Shown: in pieces, positions 8,085 through 16,404 of the stretch
Numbering within the stretch: the stretch's first letter is position 1
Layout: each line of letters starts with the position of its first letter
DNA from: Armatimonadota bacterium
GTDB lineage: Bacteria; Armatimonadota; Fimbriimonadia; Fimbriimonadales; ATM1
Direction: 5' to 3'
Assembly (NCBI GenBank): GCA_022567555.1
Contig: JADFGT010000012.1
Coordinates: 1-44,151, forward strand
Length of the DNA stretch: 44,151 bases
The notes under the pieces: generated by a model
Told to the model about the DNA's origin: nothing
What the model saw: only the letters and a program-made list of their open reading frames with translations
The model's database searches: none
Translations under genes and position numbers: made by a program

Positions 8085-8699
8085 CTACGCGCCTTCCGCC
8101 AGTATTATCTTCAGCGCCTCTTCGGCCTCTTTCGGCTTGAACCCCATGGGCCCCCGGCCGCTCTTGTACGCTACCTTACCGTCCTTGCCGATTATGTATA
8201 TCCGGTCGGGCCAGCCGTGATAGGCGAGTTCCACGGTGTTTTCCATGTTGTCAATCACGGTGGGAATAGAGATCTTGAGGTTTGCGACGCACACGCCGGC
8301 TACCGCCTGCCGCTCCTCAGCGGTCGTCGGGTCCGCGACGATTATGCCTTCCCGGTCATTTCCTCTTGTTCTCCAGCCATCGGTCGGGTGCGCCTCTTTG
8401 ATGTAGACTATTTTGAAGTCCACCGTGTTCTTGTATTCCTTGTACATTCTTTCGAGTTCGCCAACCTGGCGACGGAAGGGCGGTCACGTGTAACTGCCGA
8501 AGATGAGCAACGTCGGCCGCTTGCCGAAGTTGTCGCTCAACGTGAACTTCTTTTCGGTGTGCAGAATTGTCAGGCTGAAATCCGGGGCTTTGTCGCCCTC
8601 TTTGAGGTTGTCTGGGGTCCGCTGGGGTCGCTGGGCCGCGAGCGGCGCCAGCAGCGCTAGGCCCGCCAGGCCCGTCAGGAGCAGAGTGAGCGTTCTCAT
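8085..8699 (-). CDS. Iodothyronine-deiodinase-like selenoprotein (thioredoxin fold), Sec at residue 72
   Basis: Read through one in-frame TGA (8486-8484), the minus strand encodes 204 aa. Residues 1-22 form a signal peptide or anchor (MRTLTLLLTGLAGLALLAPL). A redoxin domain begins at GDKAPDFSL. The active site reads FGSYT-Sec-PPF, and residues 99-109 read YIKEAHPTDGW. Both match the iodothyronine deiodinase family (FGSCT-Sec-PPF and YIEEAH..DGW), as does the later PDRIYIIGKDGKVAYKSGRGP. A SECIS-like hairpin follows the TGA. The product is probably a periplasmic thiol/selenol oxidoreductase or reductive dehalogenase-like enzyme; its natural substrate is unknown. C158 or thereabouts (GVCVAN) might be a resolving thiol. 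ATG 8699 is preferred, with TATATG 5 nt upstream; a start at 8747 is possible. Confidence 0.88.
8458..8486 (-). promoter_or_regulatory. Bacterial SECIS element directly 3' of the Sec UGA
   Basis: On the minus strand, UGA (8486-8484) is followed 11 nt later by UCGCCA (8472-8467), the loop GGU (8466-8464) and UGGCGA (8463-8458), a perfect 6-bp stem. The GGU begins 17 nt after the UGA. In the known E. coli fdhF SECIS a GGU apical loop lies 18 nt after the UGA. A few lower pairs (UUC at 8477-8475 with GAA at 8453-8451) could extend the stem. SelB binding is the expected function. Confidence 0.8.
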
Positions 8700-8758
8700 G
8701 ACTCCATATACGCAGAAACGGGCCGAAAGTTCTCCCGCATGATGCAAACGGGTCCCCT

Positions 8759-8899
8759 TCAGTTGGTGGGCAATTCGTCCCCCGTGACTGCGCGGCCGTT
8801 CGGGAGGTGCGGAACAGAAATACTGGCCCTATCTTCCGATGCGCGCAGCACGTCTGTCCAACTCGCGCTCAACCATCCGGACACGCGATCAATATCCAT
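8759..8899 (-). CDS. Possible small hypothetical protein (low support)
   Basis: An ATG at 8899 opens a 46-codon frame (MDIDRVSGWLSASWTD... ending DELPTN) with reasonable amino-acid composition. It finishes 60 bp before the selenoprotein start on the same strand. No ribosome binding site is evident and I recognise no family. The 243-bp gap 8748-8990 otherwise holds only the hslU promoter, so this could equally be non-coding. Confidence 0.25.
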   Translation of the reverse strand: MDIDRVSGWLSASWTDVLRASEDRASISVPHLPNGRAVTGDELPTN

Positions 8900-8973
8900 A
8901 TTGCCGGGCAAGTATCTGGCGAGTACAAGATAGAGGGTTTCGTCACGGAGGCCGGAGGTTCGTGCCGCACGGG

Positions 8974-8979
8974 TAGAAT
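8974..8979 (+). promoter_or_regulatory. -10 element TAGAAT for hslU
   Basis: TAGAAT ends 11 nt before the hslU ATG, which predicts a leader of only about five nucleotides. No Shine-Dalgarno sequence is visible in that space. Confidence 0.4.
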
Positions 8980-8990
8980 CGGTCTGAGAA

Positions 8991-10448
8991 ATGGATCTGC
9001 CCATCGAGGAACTCACTCCGCGCCAGATCGTAGCCGAACTGGACCGCTACATCGTCGGTCAGGAGAATGCGAAGCGCGCCGTCGCCATCGCCATGCGCAA
9101 CAGGTTTCGGCGCCAGCGTCTGCCCGCCGACCAGCGGGAAGACATCATGCCGAAGAACATCTTGATGATCGGGCCGACCGGCGTGGGAAAAACGGAGATC
9201 GCCCGGCGTCTGGCCCAGCTGGCGAAGGCGCCGTTCATAAAGGTGGAGGCCACCAAGTTCACGGAGATCGGCTATGTGGGCCGCGACGTGGACAGCATGA
9301 TCCGAGACCTGGTAAGCGTGGCCGTACGCCTGGTTGAAAAAGAAAAGATCGAGGAGGTTCGCCCGAAGGCCGAAGCGCGCGCGACTGACCGCATAACCGA
9401 CATCCTTATGCCGCACCCCCGCGAGGCACCGCGCCCGGAGATGAGCGCGCACCCGCTGTTCCAGGCCTTCGAGCGAATCGCGGGCGAGCCCGCGCAGTCC
9501 GGCCAGCCCGGGCAGGCGTCAACCGAGCAGGATGGCGAAGAGGAGAGATTGAAGGCCGAAGAGGCCATCGAGCGCCAACGGGCGAAGCTGCGGACCCAGG
9601 TGGAGGCCGGCGCGCGCGACGACGACGTGATCGAGGTCGAGGTTGAAGAGGCCCAGACACCGTTCCTACAAGTGTTCACGCCGCAGGGAATGGAGGAGAT
9701 GGGACTCGACCTGTCCACTCAGCTCAGCCAGGCGTTTGGTAAACATCAGGCCACACGGCGCGTTACAGTCGCCGAAGCGAAGGCCCTCCTGACCGAAGAG
9801 GAGGCCCGAAAAATGATTGACCAGACCTCTATGACCAAAGAGGCGATTGAGCGGACGGAACAGACAGGCCTCATCTTTCTGGACGAGATAGATAAAATCG
9901 CCGGACGTGAAGGCGGCGCAGGGCCGGACGTTTCGAGAGAGGGAGTGCAGCGCGACCTTCTGCCGATTATCGAAGGTTCAACCGTAATCACGAAGTATGG
10001 GCCGGTCACCACGGACCATATCCTTTTCATCGGCGCCGGTGCGTTCAACGTAAGCAAACCGAGCGATCTCGTGCCGGAACTTCAAGGGCGATTGCCGATC
10101 CGCGTGGAACTTACCGACTTGGGCGAGTCCGACCTGCGGCGAATCTTGAAAGAACCGAAGAACGCGCTGACCAAGCAGTATGTGCAACTGATGATGACTG
10201 AAGGCGTCAGTCTGGAGTTCACAGAAGACTCGATTGACGAGATCGCACGAATGGCGCATGAGGTGAACACGAAAACGGAGAACATCGGCGCGCGCAGGCT
10301 TCATACTGTGATGGAGAAACTGCTTGAAGACATCATGTTCGACGCGCCGGACGTGGGACCGCACAGAATCGTTATTGACGCTGAGTTTGTCCAAAACAAA
10401 CTTTCGGACCTCGTTGAAGACACCGACCTTTCGAAATACATCTTGTGA
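8991..10448 (+). CDS. hslU: ATP-dependent protease ATPase subunit HslU (ClpY)
   Basis: HslU is the hexameric AAA+ unfoldase that feeds proteins into the HslV peptidase. The 485-aa sequence has the N-terminal [17 protein letters not shown] signature, Walker [10 protein letters not shown], the I-domain insert (about residues 110-240), Walker [12 protein letters not shown], sensor segments near [15 protein letters not shown] and the C-terminal tail DTDLSKYIL, whose last residues insert into HslV. hslV usually lies directly upstream in an operon. Here upstream is the divergent selenoprotein gene and no hslV is visible in the window. The gene is followed 16 bp later by the hydantoinase gene, probably co-transcribed. 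Confidence 0.96.
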   Translation: MDLPIEELTPRQIVAELDRYIVGQENAKRAVAIAMRNRFRRQRLPADQREDIMPKNILMIGPTGVGKTEIARRLAQLAKAPFIKVEATKFTEIGYVGRDVDSMIRDLVSVAVRLVEKEKIEEVRPKAEARATDRITDILMPHPREAPRPEMSAHPLFQAFERIAGEPAQSGQPGQASTEQDGEEERLKAEEAIERQRAKLRTQVEAGARDDDVIEVEVEEAQTPFLQVFTPQGMEEMGLDLSTQLSQAFGKHQATRRVTVAEAKALLTEEEARKMIDQTSMTKEAIERTEQTGLIFLDEIDKIAGREGGAGPDVSREGVQRDLLPIIEGSTVITKYGPVTTDHILFIGAGAFNVSKPSDLVPELQGRLPIRVELTDLGESDLRRILKEPKNALTKQYVQLMMTEGVSLEFTEDSIDEIARMAHEVNTKTENIGARRLHTVMEKLLEDIMFDAPDVGPHRIVIDAEFVQNKLSDLVEDTDLSKYIL

Positions 10449-10464
10449 CTCTGCCCGCGATTCA

Positions 10465-12012
10465 ATGACCCGTTTCGATCCAGCAAGAGTCGGACTGTTC
10501 ACAGAACTGTTCGCCAGCGTGGCGGAGGAGATGGGCGCGGCGCTGGAACGAGTTTCCTTTTCCCCGAACATAAAGGAACGGCGCGACTACTCCTGCGCGG
10601 TATTCGATGCGGAAGGGCGCCTGATAGCGCAGGCGGCGCACATACCCGTGCACCTCGGCGCGATGGAGTTTCTAATGCGTCATTGGTTGGCGCACGGACC
10701 CTCCATCGAACCGGACAGGCTGTACGTGACCAACGATCCGTATTTCGCTGGGACGCATCTGCCGGATATCTCGGTGATTCGGTCGGTGGAGGCGGGCGGA
10801 CTGCGTGTCGGATATGTGGCGAGCCGGGCGCATCACGCGGATATAGGCGGCGCCGCGCCGGGCAGCATTGCGCCGGCGAAGACGATAGAGGAGGAGGGTC
10901 TGGTCATCCCGCCTCAGGAACTCACGAGAAGGGCCGCCGACTGGATCGCCGCCTCGTCGCGGACGCCGGAGGAGCGGCTGGGCGACCTGGAGGCGCAGCG
11001 GGCGGCGGCGGCCATCGGGGCGCGGCGCTTCGGCGAGCTGGCCGGCCGCTGCGGCGAGGCCCTGGCCGCCCGCATCGAGGAGTGCCTGGCCTATGCCGAG
11101 GCGCTCACAAGGGCGGCCCTGCGGAACATACAGGCTGGCGCCTACCGGGCCGAGGACGTGATCGAGGGCCTGCCTGGGCCCGATCCCACGGCCCGCCTCC
11201 GCCTAAGCGTGACCGCGCCGGGCGACGGAACCATACGCTTCGACTTCGCGGACACCGACGCTCAGCGGCCGATAGGCCTGAACGCCACCGAGGCCGTGAC
11301 CCGCTCGGCCTGCTACTACGTCGTCCGCTGTCTGGCCGGCGACGCGCCGACGAACGGCGGCTGCTGGGCTCCCGTCACAGTCGCCGCGCCGCCCGGCACC
11401 CTCGTCAACGCGACGCACCCGGCGCCCGTGGTGGCCGGGAACACGGAGACAAGCCAGCGCATAGTGGACCTGATCCTGCAGGCCCTTGCCCCGGCGCTGC
11501 CGGACCGGGTCCCCGCGTGCAGCCAGGGGACCATGAACAACCTGGCACTCGGCGCCGACGACTGGGCCTACTACGAAACGGTCGCAGGCGGCGCAGGCGC
11601 GGGCCCGGCGCGGCCCGGAGCCCACGGAGCGCACACTCACATGACGAACACGCGCAACACGCCGGTTGAGGCCCTGGAGATCGAATTGCCGCTGAGGGTA
11701 CGACGATATGAACTCCGGCGCGGGAGCGGCGGAGCGGGGCGCCACACCGGCGGAGACGGGGTGGTCCGGGAGATCGAGGTCTTGGCTCCGGACGCCATCC
11801 TGACCCTGATGACCGGCCGCCGGGACAAGGGCCCTCCCGGGGCGGGCGGCGGCGAACCTGGCCGGCCGGGCAGGAACACGCTCATTCGCGGGGGTGCGCG
11901 GCAGGCACTGCCGAGCAAAGGGATCGTTCGGCTCCACGCCGGCGACCGGATCAGGGTCGAGACGCCGGGAGGGGGCGGCTGGGGCCGGGCTGAAGCGGCA
12001 GTGGTCGAGTAG
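10465..12012 (+). CDS. Hydantoinase B / oxoprolinase family protein (HyuB-like)
   Basis: The 515-aa protein begins MTRFDPARVGLFTELFASVAEEMG and contains ERRDYSCAVFDAEGRLIAQAAHIPVHLGAM, NDPYFAGTHLPDISV and, near the C terminus, GGAGRHTGGDGVVREIE and VETPGGGGWG. All are typical of the B subunit of N-methylhydantoinase/5-oxoprolinase enzymes, which hydrolyse cyclic imides with ATP. A HyuA partner normally accompanies it, but none is here, so it may pair with a subunit encoded elsewhere. GC content rises sharply from about 10980 to 11990. No ribosome binding site is obvious; the start was chosen by alignment to the family N terminus. Confidence 0.9.
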   Translation: MTRFDPARVGLFTELFASVAEEMGAALERVSFSPNIKERRDYSCAVFDAEGRLIAQAAHIPVHLGAMEFLMRHWLAHGPSIEPDRLYVTNDPYFAGTHLPDISVIRSVEAGGLRVGYVASRAHHADIGGAAPGSIAPAKTIEEEGLVIPPQELTRRAADWIAASSRTPEERLGDLEAQRAAAAIGARRFGELAGRCGEALAARIEECLAYAEALTRAALRNIQAGAYRAEDVIEGLPGPDPTARLRLSVTAPGDGTIRFDFADTDAQRPIGLNATEAVTRSACYYVVRCLAGDAPTNGGCWAPVTVAAPPGTLVNATHPAPVVAGNTETSQRIVDLILQALAPALPDRVPACSQGTMNNLALGADDWAYYETVAGGAGAGPARPGAHGAHTHMTNTRNTPVEALEIELPLRVRRYELRRGSGGAGRHTGGDGVVREIEVLAPDAILTLMTGRRDKGPPGAGGGEPGRPGRNTLIRGGARQALPSKGIVRLHAGDRIRVETPGGGGWGRAEAAVVE

Positions 12013-12116
12013 CGCAGAATCCGCTCCGAGGACCCCCTTCACGAGAGCCGCTTACATTGCGAAGAGTTCTCACAAGATCGGGCCGAAAAGGCCAGATTAT
12101 TGCACCCGGTTTCAGG

Positions 12117-12122
12117 TATAAT
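12117..12122 (+). promoter_or_regulatory. -10 element TATAAT upstream of gyrB
   Basis: A perfect TATAAT lies 74 nt before the gyrB ATG, so gyrB, unlike many genes here, has a real 5' leader of about 65 nt. The -35 region (around 12094-12099) is weak. Confidence 0.5.
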
Positions 12123-12146
12123 TCTGTCGTCTACAAGCCCTCTCTT

Positions 12147-12166
12147 CAGCCCCTATCGCGGGGCTG
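12147..12166 (+). promoter_or_regulatory. 7-bp hairpin in the gyrB 5' leader
   Basis: CAGCCCC (12147-12153) pairs perfectly with GGGGCTG (12160-12166) around the loop TATCGC. It falls in the predicted untranslated leader, 30 nt before the start codon. A role in mRNA stability or control of gyrB is possible but unproven. Confidence 0.4.
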
Positions 12167-12196
12167 TCGAAGCGCAGGGAAGGCGCTACATTTCGC

Positions 12197-14236
12197 ATGG
12201 CAAAGGCATCCAGGTCAAAGAACTCACCGAAACCCACGGACGGGCAGGAGCAGAGGGACATAGGGCACGCCAGTTCGGACTACACAGCCGCCGACATTCA
12301 AGTTCTCAAAGGGCTTGAGGCGGTCCGCCAGCGCCCTGCAATGTTCATCGGCGACACGAGCGTGCGCGGCCTGCATCATCTTTTTAACGAGGTCTTAGAT
12401 AACTCGATTGACGAGGCCCTCGCTGGGCACTGCGACCGCATCGTCTGCACGGTTCACACGGACAACTCCCTTAGCGTCGCCGATAACGGGCGCGGTATTC
12501 CGGTGGGCATACACGAAGAGTATAAGATATCCGCGCTCGAAATCGTGATGTGTACTCTCCATGCGGGAGCGAAGTTTGGCGGCGGCGGATACCGCATCAC
12601 AGGGGGCCTTCACGGCGTCGGAGTGTCATGCGTGAACGCTCTTTCAGAATGGTGTGAAGTCACCGTTCAGCGGGATGGAAAGAAACACGAGCAGCGCTAT
12701 GAGCGCGGTGTGCCGGTCGCCGACGTAAAACTCCTTGGAAATACCACTGAGCGCGGCACAACCACCCGCTGGATGGCGGATCCGGAGGTTTTCGAAGAGG
12801 TCAAGTATGACTCAAACATCCTCAAGACCCGTATTAGGGAACTTGCGTACCTCAACTCCAACATCACGATCGAATTTGTGAACGAGCAACAGCCGGATCA
12901 AAACGAGCTGTTTCAATTCAAAGACGGAATCGTTGCGCTCGTCGAGCACATAAACGAAACGCATGTATCTTTGCATAAGCCCATCTATTTCAAGCGCAGC
13001 CGCGATGAGACGGAGATAGAAGTCGCTCTGCAATACCATGACGGCTACAAAGAGACTCTAATCACTTATGCCAACAACATAAACACCATCGAAGGTGGAA
13101 CCCACGCGACCGGGGCGAAGACGGCGCTCACTCGCGTAATAAACCAGTACGCGCGGAAGATGCACTTCATCAAGGAGAAGGACGTAAACTTACTTGGAGA
13201 AGACGTGCGCGGCGGACTAACGCTGGTGGTTGCAGTCAAATTGCTCCACCCACAGTTTGAAGGCCAGACGAAAACCAAACTCGGCAACAGCGAAATCGAG
13301 GGGCTGGTCACGTCCGTGTTCCATGAATGCCTGACGGAGTTCCTCGACGAGAACCCCGACGTGGCGCGTAGGATCGTCGAGAAGTCGCTTACGGAACAGA
13401 GAGCGCGGGAAGCGGCGCGCAAGGTGGCGGAAGCCGTGCGGCGAAGCGGCGCAGTGGAGTCGTATGGTCTCGCAGCCAAACTGGCGGACTGCAGCGAAAA
13501 GGACCCTGCCAAAACGGAACTGTTCATAGTGGAAGGAGACTCCGCCGGAGGATCGGCAAAGGGCGCGCGAGACCGGCGGTACCAGGCCGTTCTGCCCATA
13601 AAAGGCAAGATATTGAACGTAGAACGCGCGCGAGTTGACAAGGCGCTCGACAATGAGGAGATAAAAGCGCTGATCTCCACTTTGGGCACGGGTATTGACG
13701 TCTCCATCTGGCGTGAACATGACGAAGATGAGGAGCCGTCATCCAATGGTTTCGACATCAGCCGGCTTCGATACGGAAAGGTCATCATCCTTACCGATGC
13801 CGACGTAGACGGTGAGCACATACGGACGCTTCTGCTCACGTTTTTCTACCGATACATGAAGCCTCTGCTTGTCAACGGACACATTTATTTCGCACAGCCG
13901 CCTCTCTTCACAATCAAAGTAGGTAAGAACGAGCGCTACTTCGCGCAGTCGGAAGAGGAACGGGACGAAATCCTAAAAACCATTAAACGAAAGAAGGACG
14001 TGCAGATCACACGATTCAAAGGATTGGGCGAAATGAACGCCGAGCAGTTGGAAGAGACAACCATGAATCCAAAGGAACGAGTGTTATTCCGGATAAAGTA
14101 TGATCCTCTCGACCAGATCGAACGGGACCACACAGAAGATGTTTTTTCCAGGCTGATGGGCGAAAGGGTGGACTTGCGGCGCGAGTTCATCGAGTCGCAC
14201 GCAAAAGAAGCGACCGACCTCGATTGGCATTACTAA
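12197..14236 (+). CDS. gyrB: DNA gyrase subunit B (type IIA topoisomerase ATPase subunit)
   Basis: The 679-aa protein has the GHKL ATPase domain with DNSIDEALAGHCD, DNGRGIPVGIH and GGLHGVGVSCVNALS. The transducer domain follows, then the TOPRIM domain with EGDSAGGSAKGARDRRYQAV and ILTDADVDGEHIRTLLLTFF. It ends with the GyrB tail (QITRFKGLGEMNAEQL). It drives ATP-dependent negative supercoiling together with GyrA. ParE is very similar, and without a neighbouring gyrA or parC the distinction rests on overall appearance. The N-terminal 30 residues are a charged extension ahead of the conserved YTAADIQVLKGLEAVR. An AGGGAAGG-like sequence precedes the ATG. Confidence 0.95.
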   Translation: MAKASRSKNSPKPTDGQEQRDIGHASSDYTAADIQVLKGLEAVRQRPAMFIGDTSVRGLHHLFNEVLDNSIDEALAGHCDRIVCTVHTDNSLSVADNGRGIPVGIHEEYKISALEIVMCTLHAGAKFGGGGYRITGGLHGVGVSCVNALSEWCEVTVQRDGKKHEQRYERGVPVADVKLLGNTTERGTTTRWMADPEVFEEVKYDSNILKTRIRELAYLNSNITIEFVNEQQPDQNELFQFKDGIVALVEHINETHVSLHKPIYFKRSRDETEIEVALQYHDGYKETLITYANNINTIEGGTHATGAKTALTRVINQYARKMHFIKEKDVNLLGEDVRGGLTLVVAVKLLHPQFEGQTKTKLGNSEIEGLVTSVFHECLTEFLDENPDVARRIVEKSLTEQRAREAARKVAEAVRRSGAVESYGLAAKLADCSEKDPAKTELFIVEGDSAGGSAKGARDRRYQAVLPIKGKILNVERARVDKALDNEEIKALISTLGTGIDVSIWREHDEDEEPSSNGFDISRLRYGKVIILTDADVDGEHIRTLLLTFFYRYMKPLLVNGHIYFAQPPLFTIKVGKNERYFAQSEEERDEILKTIKRKKDVQITRFKGLGEMNAEQLEETTMNPKERVLFRIKYDPLDQIERDHTEDVFSRLMGERVDLRREFIESHAKEATDLDWHY

Positions 14237-14276
14237 ACGAACGATAGTGCGGCGATGAGAGTCGTTAAGACGTCTC

Positions 14277-15641
14277 ATGCGGGTTTTCGCAATCCCGGTT
14301 GCGGTGCTGATTTCGGGGCTGCTGTTCCTGCTGGCGCTCCCGCCCGCCGACCTGCACTATCTGGCGTGGCTCGCTTTTGTACCTCTGTTTCTCGCAGTCG
14401 GTGGGCGAGGGTTCGCGGTCGGGTTCGCCGCAGGGCTGGGTGTCTGCCTTGTTTCTATGGCGGTCGCTTCGTGGGGTCTCTTTTATCCGCCAAACTTGCC
14501 GGACGGGAATCCCAGTTGGATTTATCTTGGGTTTGCGTTGTTCGGGCTGGCCGTCGGCCTCTTAGGCGGCCTGGCCGGCGAAACGAAAACGCTCACCGTC
14601 GGCCGGGTTTTGCTCTACGCGGCGTGGGGAGTCCTGTTCGAAGCGGCGATGCTCGTTTACATGCCGGCCCATGTAGCCCTGACACAGTACCAGGTCCCCG
14701 GCGCGCTCCTGGTTGCATCCGCGGCCGGGATCTGGGGCGTGTCGTTTCTGGTCTGGGCCGTCAATCTTCTTATCGCCCACGCGGTCGCCGCCCGACGCCT
14801 GCGAGTCGCCGGTGCGGCGGCGCTCGTTCCCATTGCGCTGTGGGCTGTCCCGTGGAGTTCAGAGGGCCGCGAGGGAGATTACACAGTCGCGGCGATCCAG
14901 ACGGAAGCGTTTGAACTGGAAGACTTGGCCCGTCTGAACCGGCGTGCCGGCGATTTAGGCGCCGACTTCGCTGTCTGGCCGGAACTGAGCGGCATGGTTG
15001 CGTCCCCGGGCGGCGATACAGGTGCTCTGGTCGCGCTCGCGGCCGAGGAAGGGCAGCCGCCGTTCGCAACGAGTTTCCAAGACGGCGTCCGTCCGATGCC
15101 GCACAACGCGGCGGCACTGTTCTCCGGCGACGGCGAGTCTGCACGATATCTGAAGCGCAAACCGTTCGGCGCCGAGTCTCAGATGCATAGGCCGGGAAAG
15201 CAGCCGGTTGCTATACAAACCGATCAGTGCAAGGTCGGCCTAAATATCTGCTACGACACCTGCTTCCCGCACGTGATGCGCGACACGGTCCGCCGCGCGG
15301 GCGCAGAGATTATCCTCCTTCCGAATATGGACCCAGTCTCACCGAGGGGCGTTGTTCAGGCGCTCCATGCCGCGTACACGCCTTTCCGCGCCGCAGAACT
15401 GGGCGTGCCGATTGTCCGGGCCGACATTACCGCACACTCGATGATCGTGGATGGCACGGGCCGCATCCTGGCTCGTGCCGCTTCAGGGACGGAAGAGGTG
15501 ATTGTAGAGAGAGTCAACCTTCGCCGCGGCCAAACGCTTTATCTTCGTCTCGGCGATTGGTTCCTTTATTTCTGCGCAGCCGTCGCGGTTGCCGGCCTCG
15601 TTCGAATTCGGTTCGGCCGCACAAGTGGCAACAGAGGATAG
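14277..15641 (+). CDS. lnt: Apolipoprotein N-acyltransferase
   Basis: Lnt adds the third acyl chain to the N-terminal cysteine of lipoproteins at the periplasmic face of the inner membrane. The 454-aa sequence opens with six to seven hydrophobic helices (residues 1-190) and continues into a nitrilase-fold domain. The catalytic Glu-Lys-Cys set is visible as E236 in VWPELS, K293 or K295 in YLKRKPFG and C325 in NICYDTCFP. A last membrane helix lies at about 422-445. It is somewhat shorter than E. coli Lnt. Its presence agrees with the lipoproteins at 23331 and 29070 and implies a diderm envelope. A G8 tract overlaps the stop codon region at 15641-15648. Confidence 0.92.
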   Translation: MRVFAIPVAVLISGLLFLLALPPADLHYLAWLAFVPLFLAVGGRGFAVGFAAGLGVCLVSMAVASWGLFYPPNLPDGNPSWIYLGFALFGLAVGLLGGLAGETKTLTVGRVLLYAAWGVLFEAAMLVYMPAHVALTQYQVPGALLVASAAGIWGVSFLVWAVNLLIAHAVAARRLRVAGAAALVPIALWAVPWSSEGREGDYTVAAIQTEAFELEDLARLNRRAGDLGADFAVWPELSGMVASPGGDTGALVALAAEEGQPPFATSFQDGVRPMPHNAAALFSGDGESARYLKRKPFGAESQMHRPGKQPVAIQTDQCKVGLNICYDTCFPHVMRDTVRRAGAEIILLPNMDPVSPRGVVQALHAAYTPFRAAELGVPIVRADITAHSMIVDGTGRILARAASGTEEVIVERVNLRRGQTLYLRLGDWFLYFCAAVAVAGLVRIRFGRTSGNRG

Positions 15642-15694
15642 GGGGGGGAACATCCGTCACTCCCACTTTACGCGGCGCACAAGTGCGAGGGGAA

Positions 15695-16321
15695 TCAGTC
15701 CTGCGCAGAGGCCTGTTCTGTCTTGTGCAGTTGCGCTTGCGTGACTTCGTCGGCCAGCCGCACCGTCGTCGGCTCTTCCGTATTACGCAGCCTCTCGATT
15801 AGGGTGTCCACGTCTTTTTCGGCGGCCGGCCCGATGTATTCGTCTGCCACCATCAGTACGGGCGCCCGGTCGCAGGCGTCCAGGCACTCGACCTCCTCCA
15901 GCGTAAACGTGCCGTCCGGCGTGGTCTCTCCCCAGTCAACGCCCAGTTTGGCCTTCAGATAGTCAGCGATTCGATAGGCGCCGCACAAGGCGCACGCAAT
16001 GCATGTGCAAACTTCGATCACATGCTTTCCGACCGCATGCCTAATGTGATACATCGTGTAAAAAGTGGCGACGCCCTCAACCTCCGCGTAACTCCGGCCC
16101 AATCGAACGGCCACTTCGGCAACGGCCTCCGCCGGAAGATTTCCGCCGTACTCGCGTTGGGCTATCCATAGGGCCGGCAGCATGGCCGACTTTCTGTCCG
16201 GATAGTGGGTCAAGAGGTAGTCGAGTTCTTTGACCCCTCTATCGCTGAACCGCAGTTCGACCTCACCCGGCTTCGGTGCCTGCGGCCGCTCCTCCTTTTC
16301 GGTCAGTTGTATTAGGTCCAT
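15695..16321 (-). CDS. nuoE: NADH-quinone oxidoreductase subunit E (24 kDa, 2Fe-2S)
   Basis: NuoE carries the N1a 2Fe-2S cluster beside NuoF. The 208-aa protein has the thioredoxin-like domain with cluster ligands C105-x4-C110 (VCTCIAC) and C146-x3-C150 (CLDAC), plus the conserved EVEGVATFYTMY segment. The last 35 residues are an extra, poorly conserved tail. It is the last gene of the minus-strand nuoA-C-D-E group. nuoF, normally next, is 14.4 kb away beyond four plus-strand genes. Confidence 0.95.
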   Translation of the reverse strand: MDLIQLTEKEERPQAPKPGEVELRFSDRGVKELDYLLTHYPDRKSAMLPALWIAQREYGGNLPAEAVAEVAVRLGRSYAEVEGVATFYTMYHIRHAVGKHVIEVCTCIACALCGAYRIADYLKAKLGVDWGETTPDGTFTLEEVECLDACDRAPVLMVADEYIGPAAEKDVDTLIERLRNTEEPTTVRLADEVTQAQLHKTEQASAQD

Positions 16322-16331
16322 GTGAATCTCG

Positions 16332-16390
16332 GTTTTCAGTTTTCGGTCATCAATCTTCAGTTAACGGCACATCGTCCGAGAACTGAAAAC
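16332..16390. repeat. Inverted repeat in the nuoD-nuoE spacer
   Basis: GTTTTCAGTTTTCGG (16332-16346) and CCGAGAACTGAAAAC (16376-16390) are complementary except at one position, with a 29-nt loop. A further copy of the motif (GGAAAACCGAAAACC) follows. The 83-bp spacer is AT-richer than its surroundings. The hairpin lies inside the nuo transcript and could modulate readthrough or mRNA decay. Confidence 0.6.
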
Positions 16391-16404
16391 GGAAAACCGA
16401 AAAC

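Noticed and set aside
8085-8747. Two separate genes, or a pseudogene with a nonsense mutation, in the redoxin locus
   Set aside because: The two parts are in the same frame, the stop is TGA at the Sec position of deiodinases, and a SECIS-like hairpin follows at the right distance.
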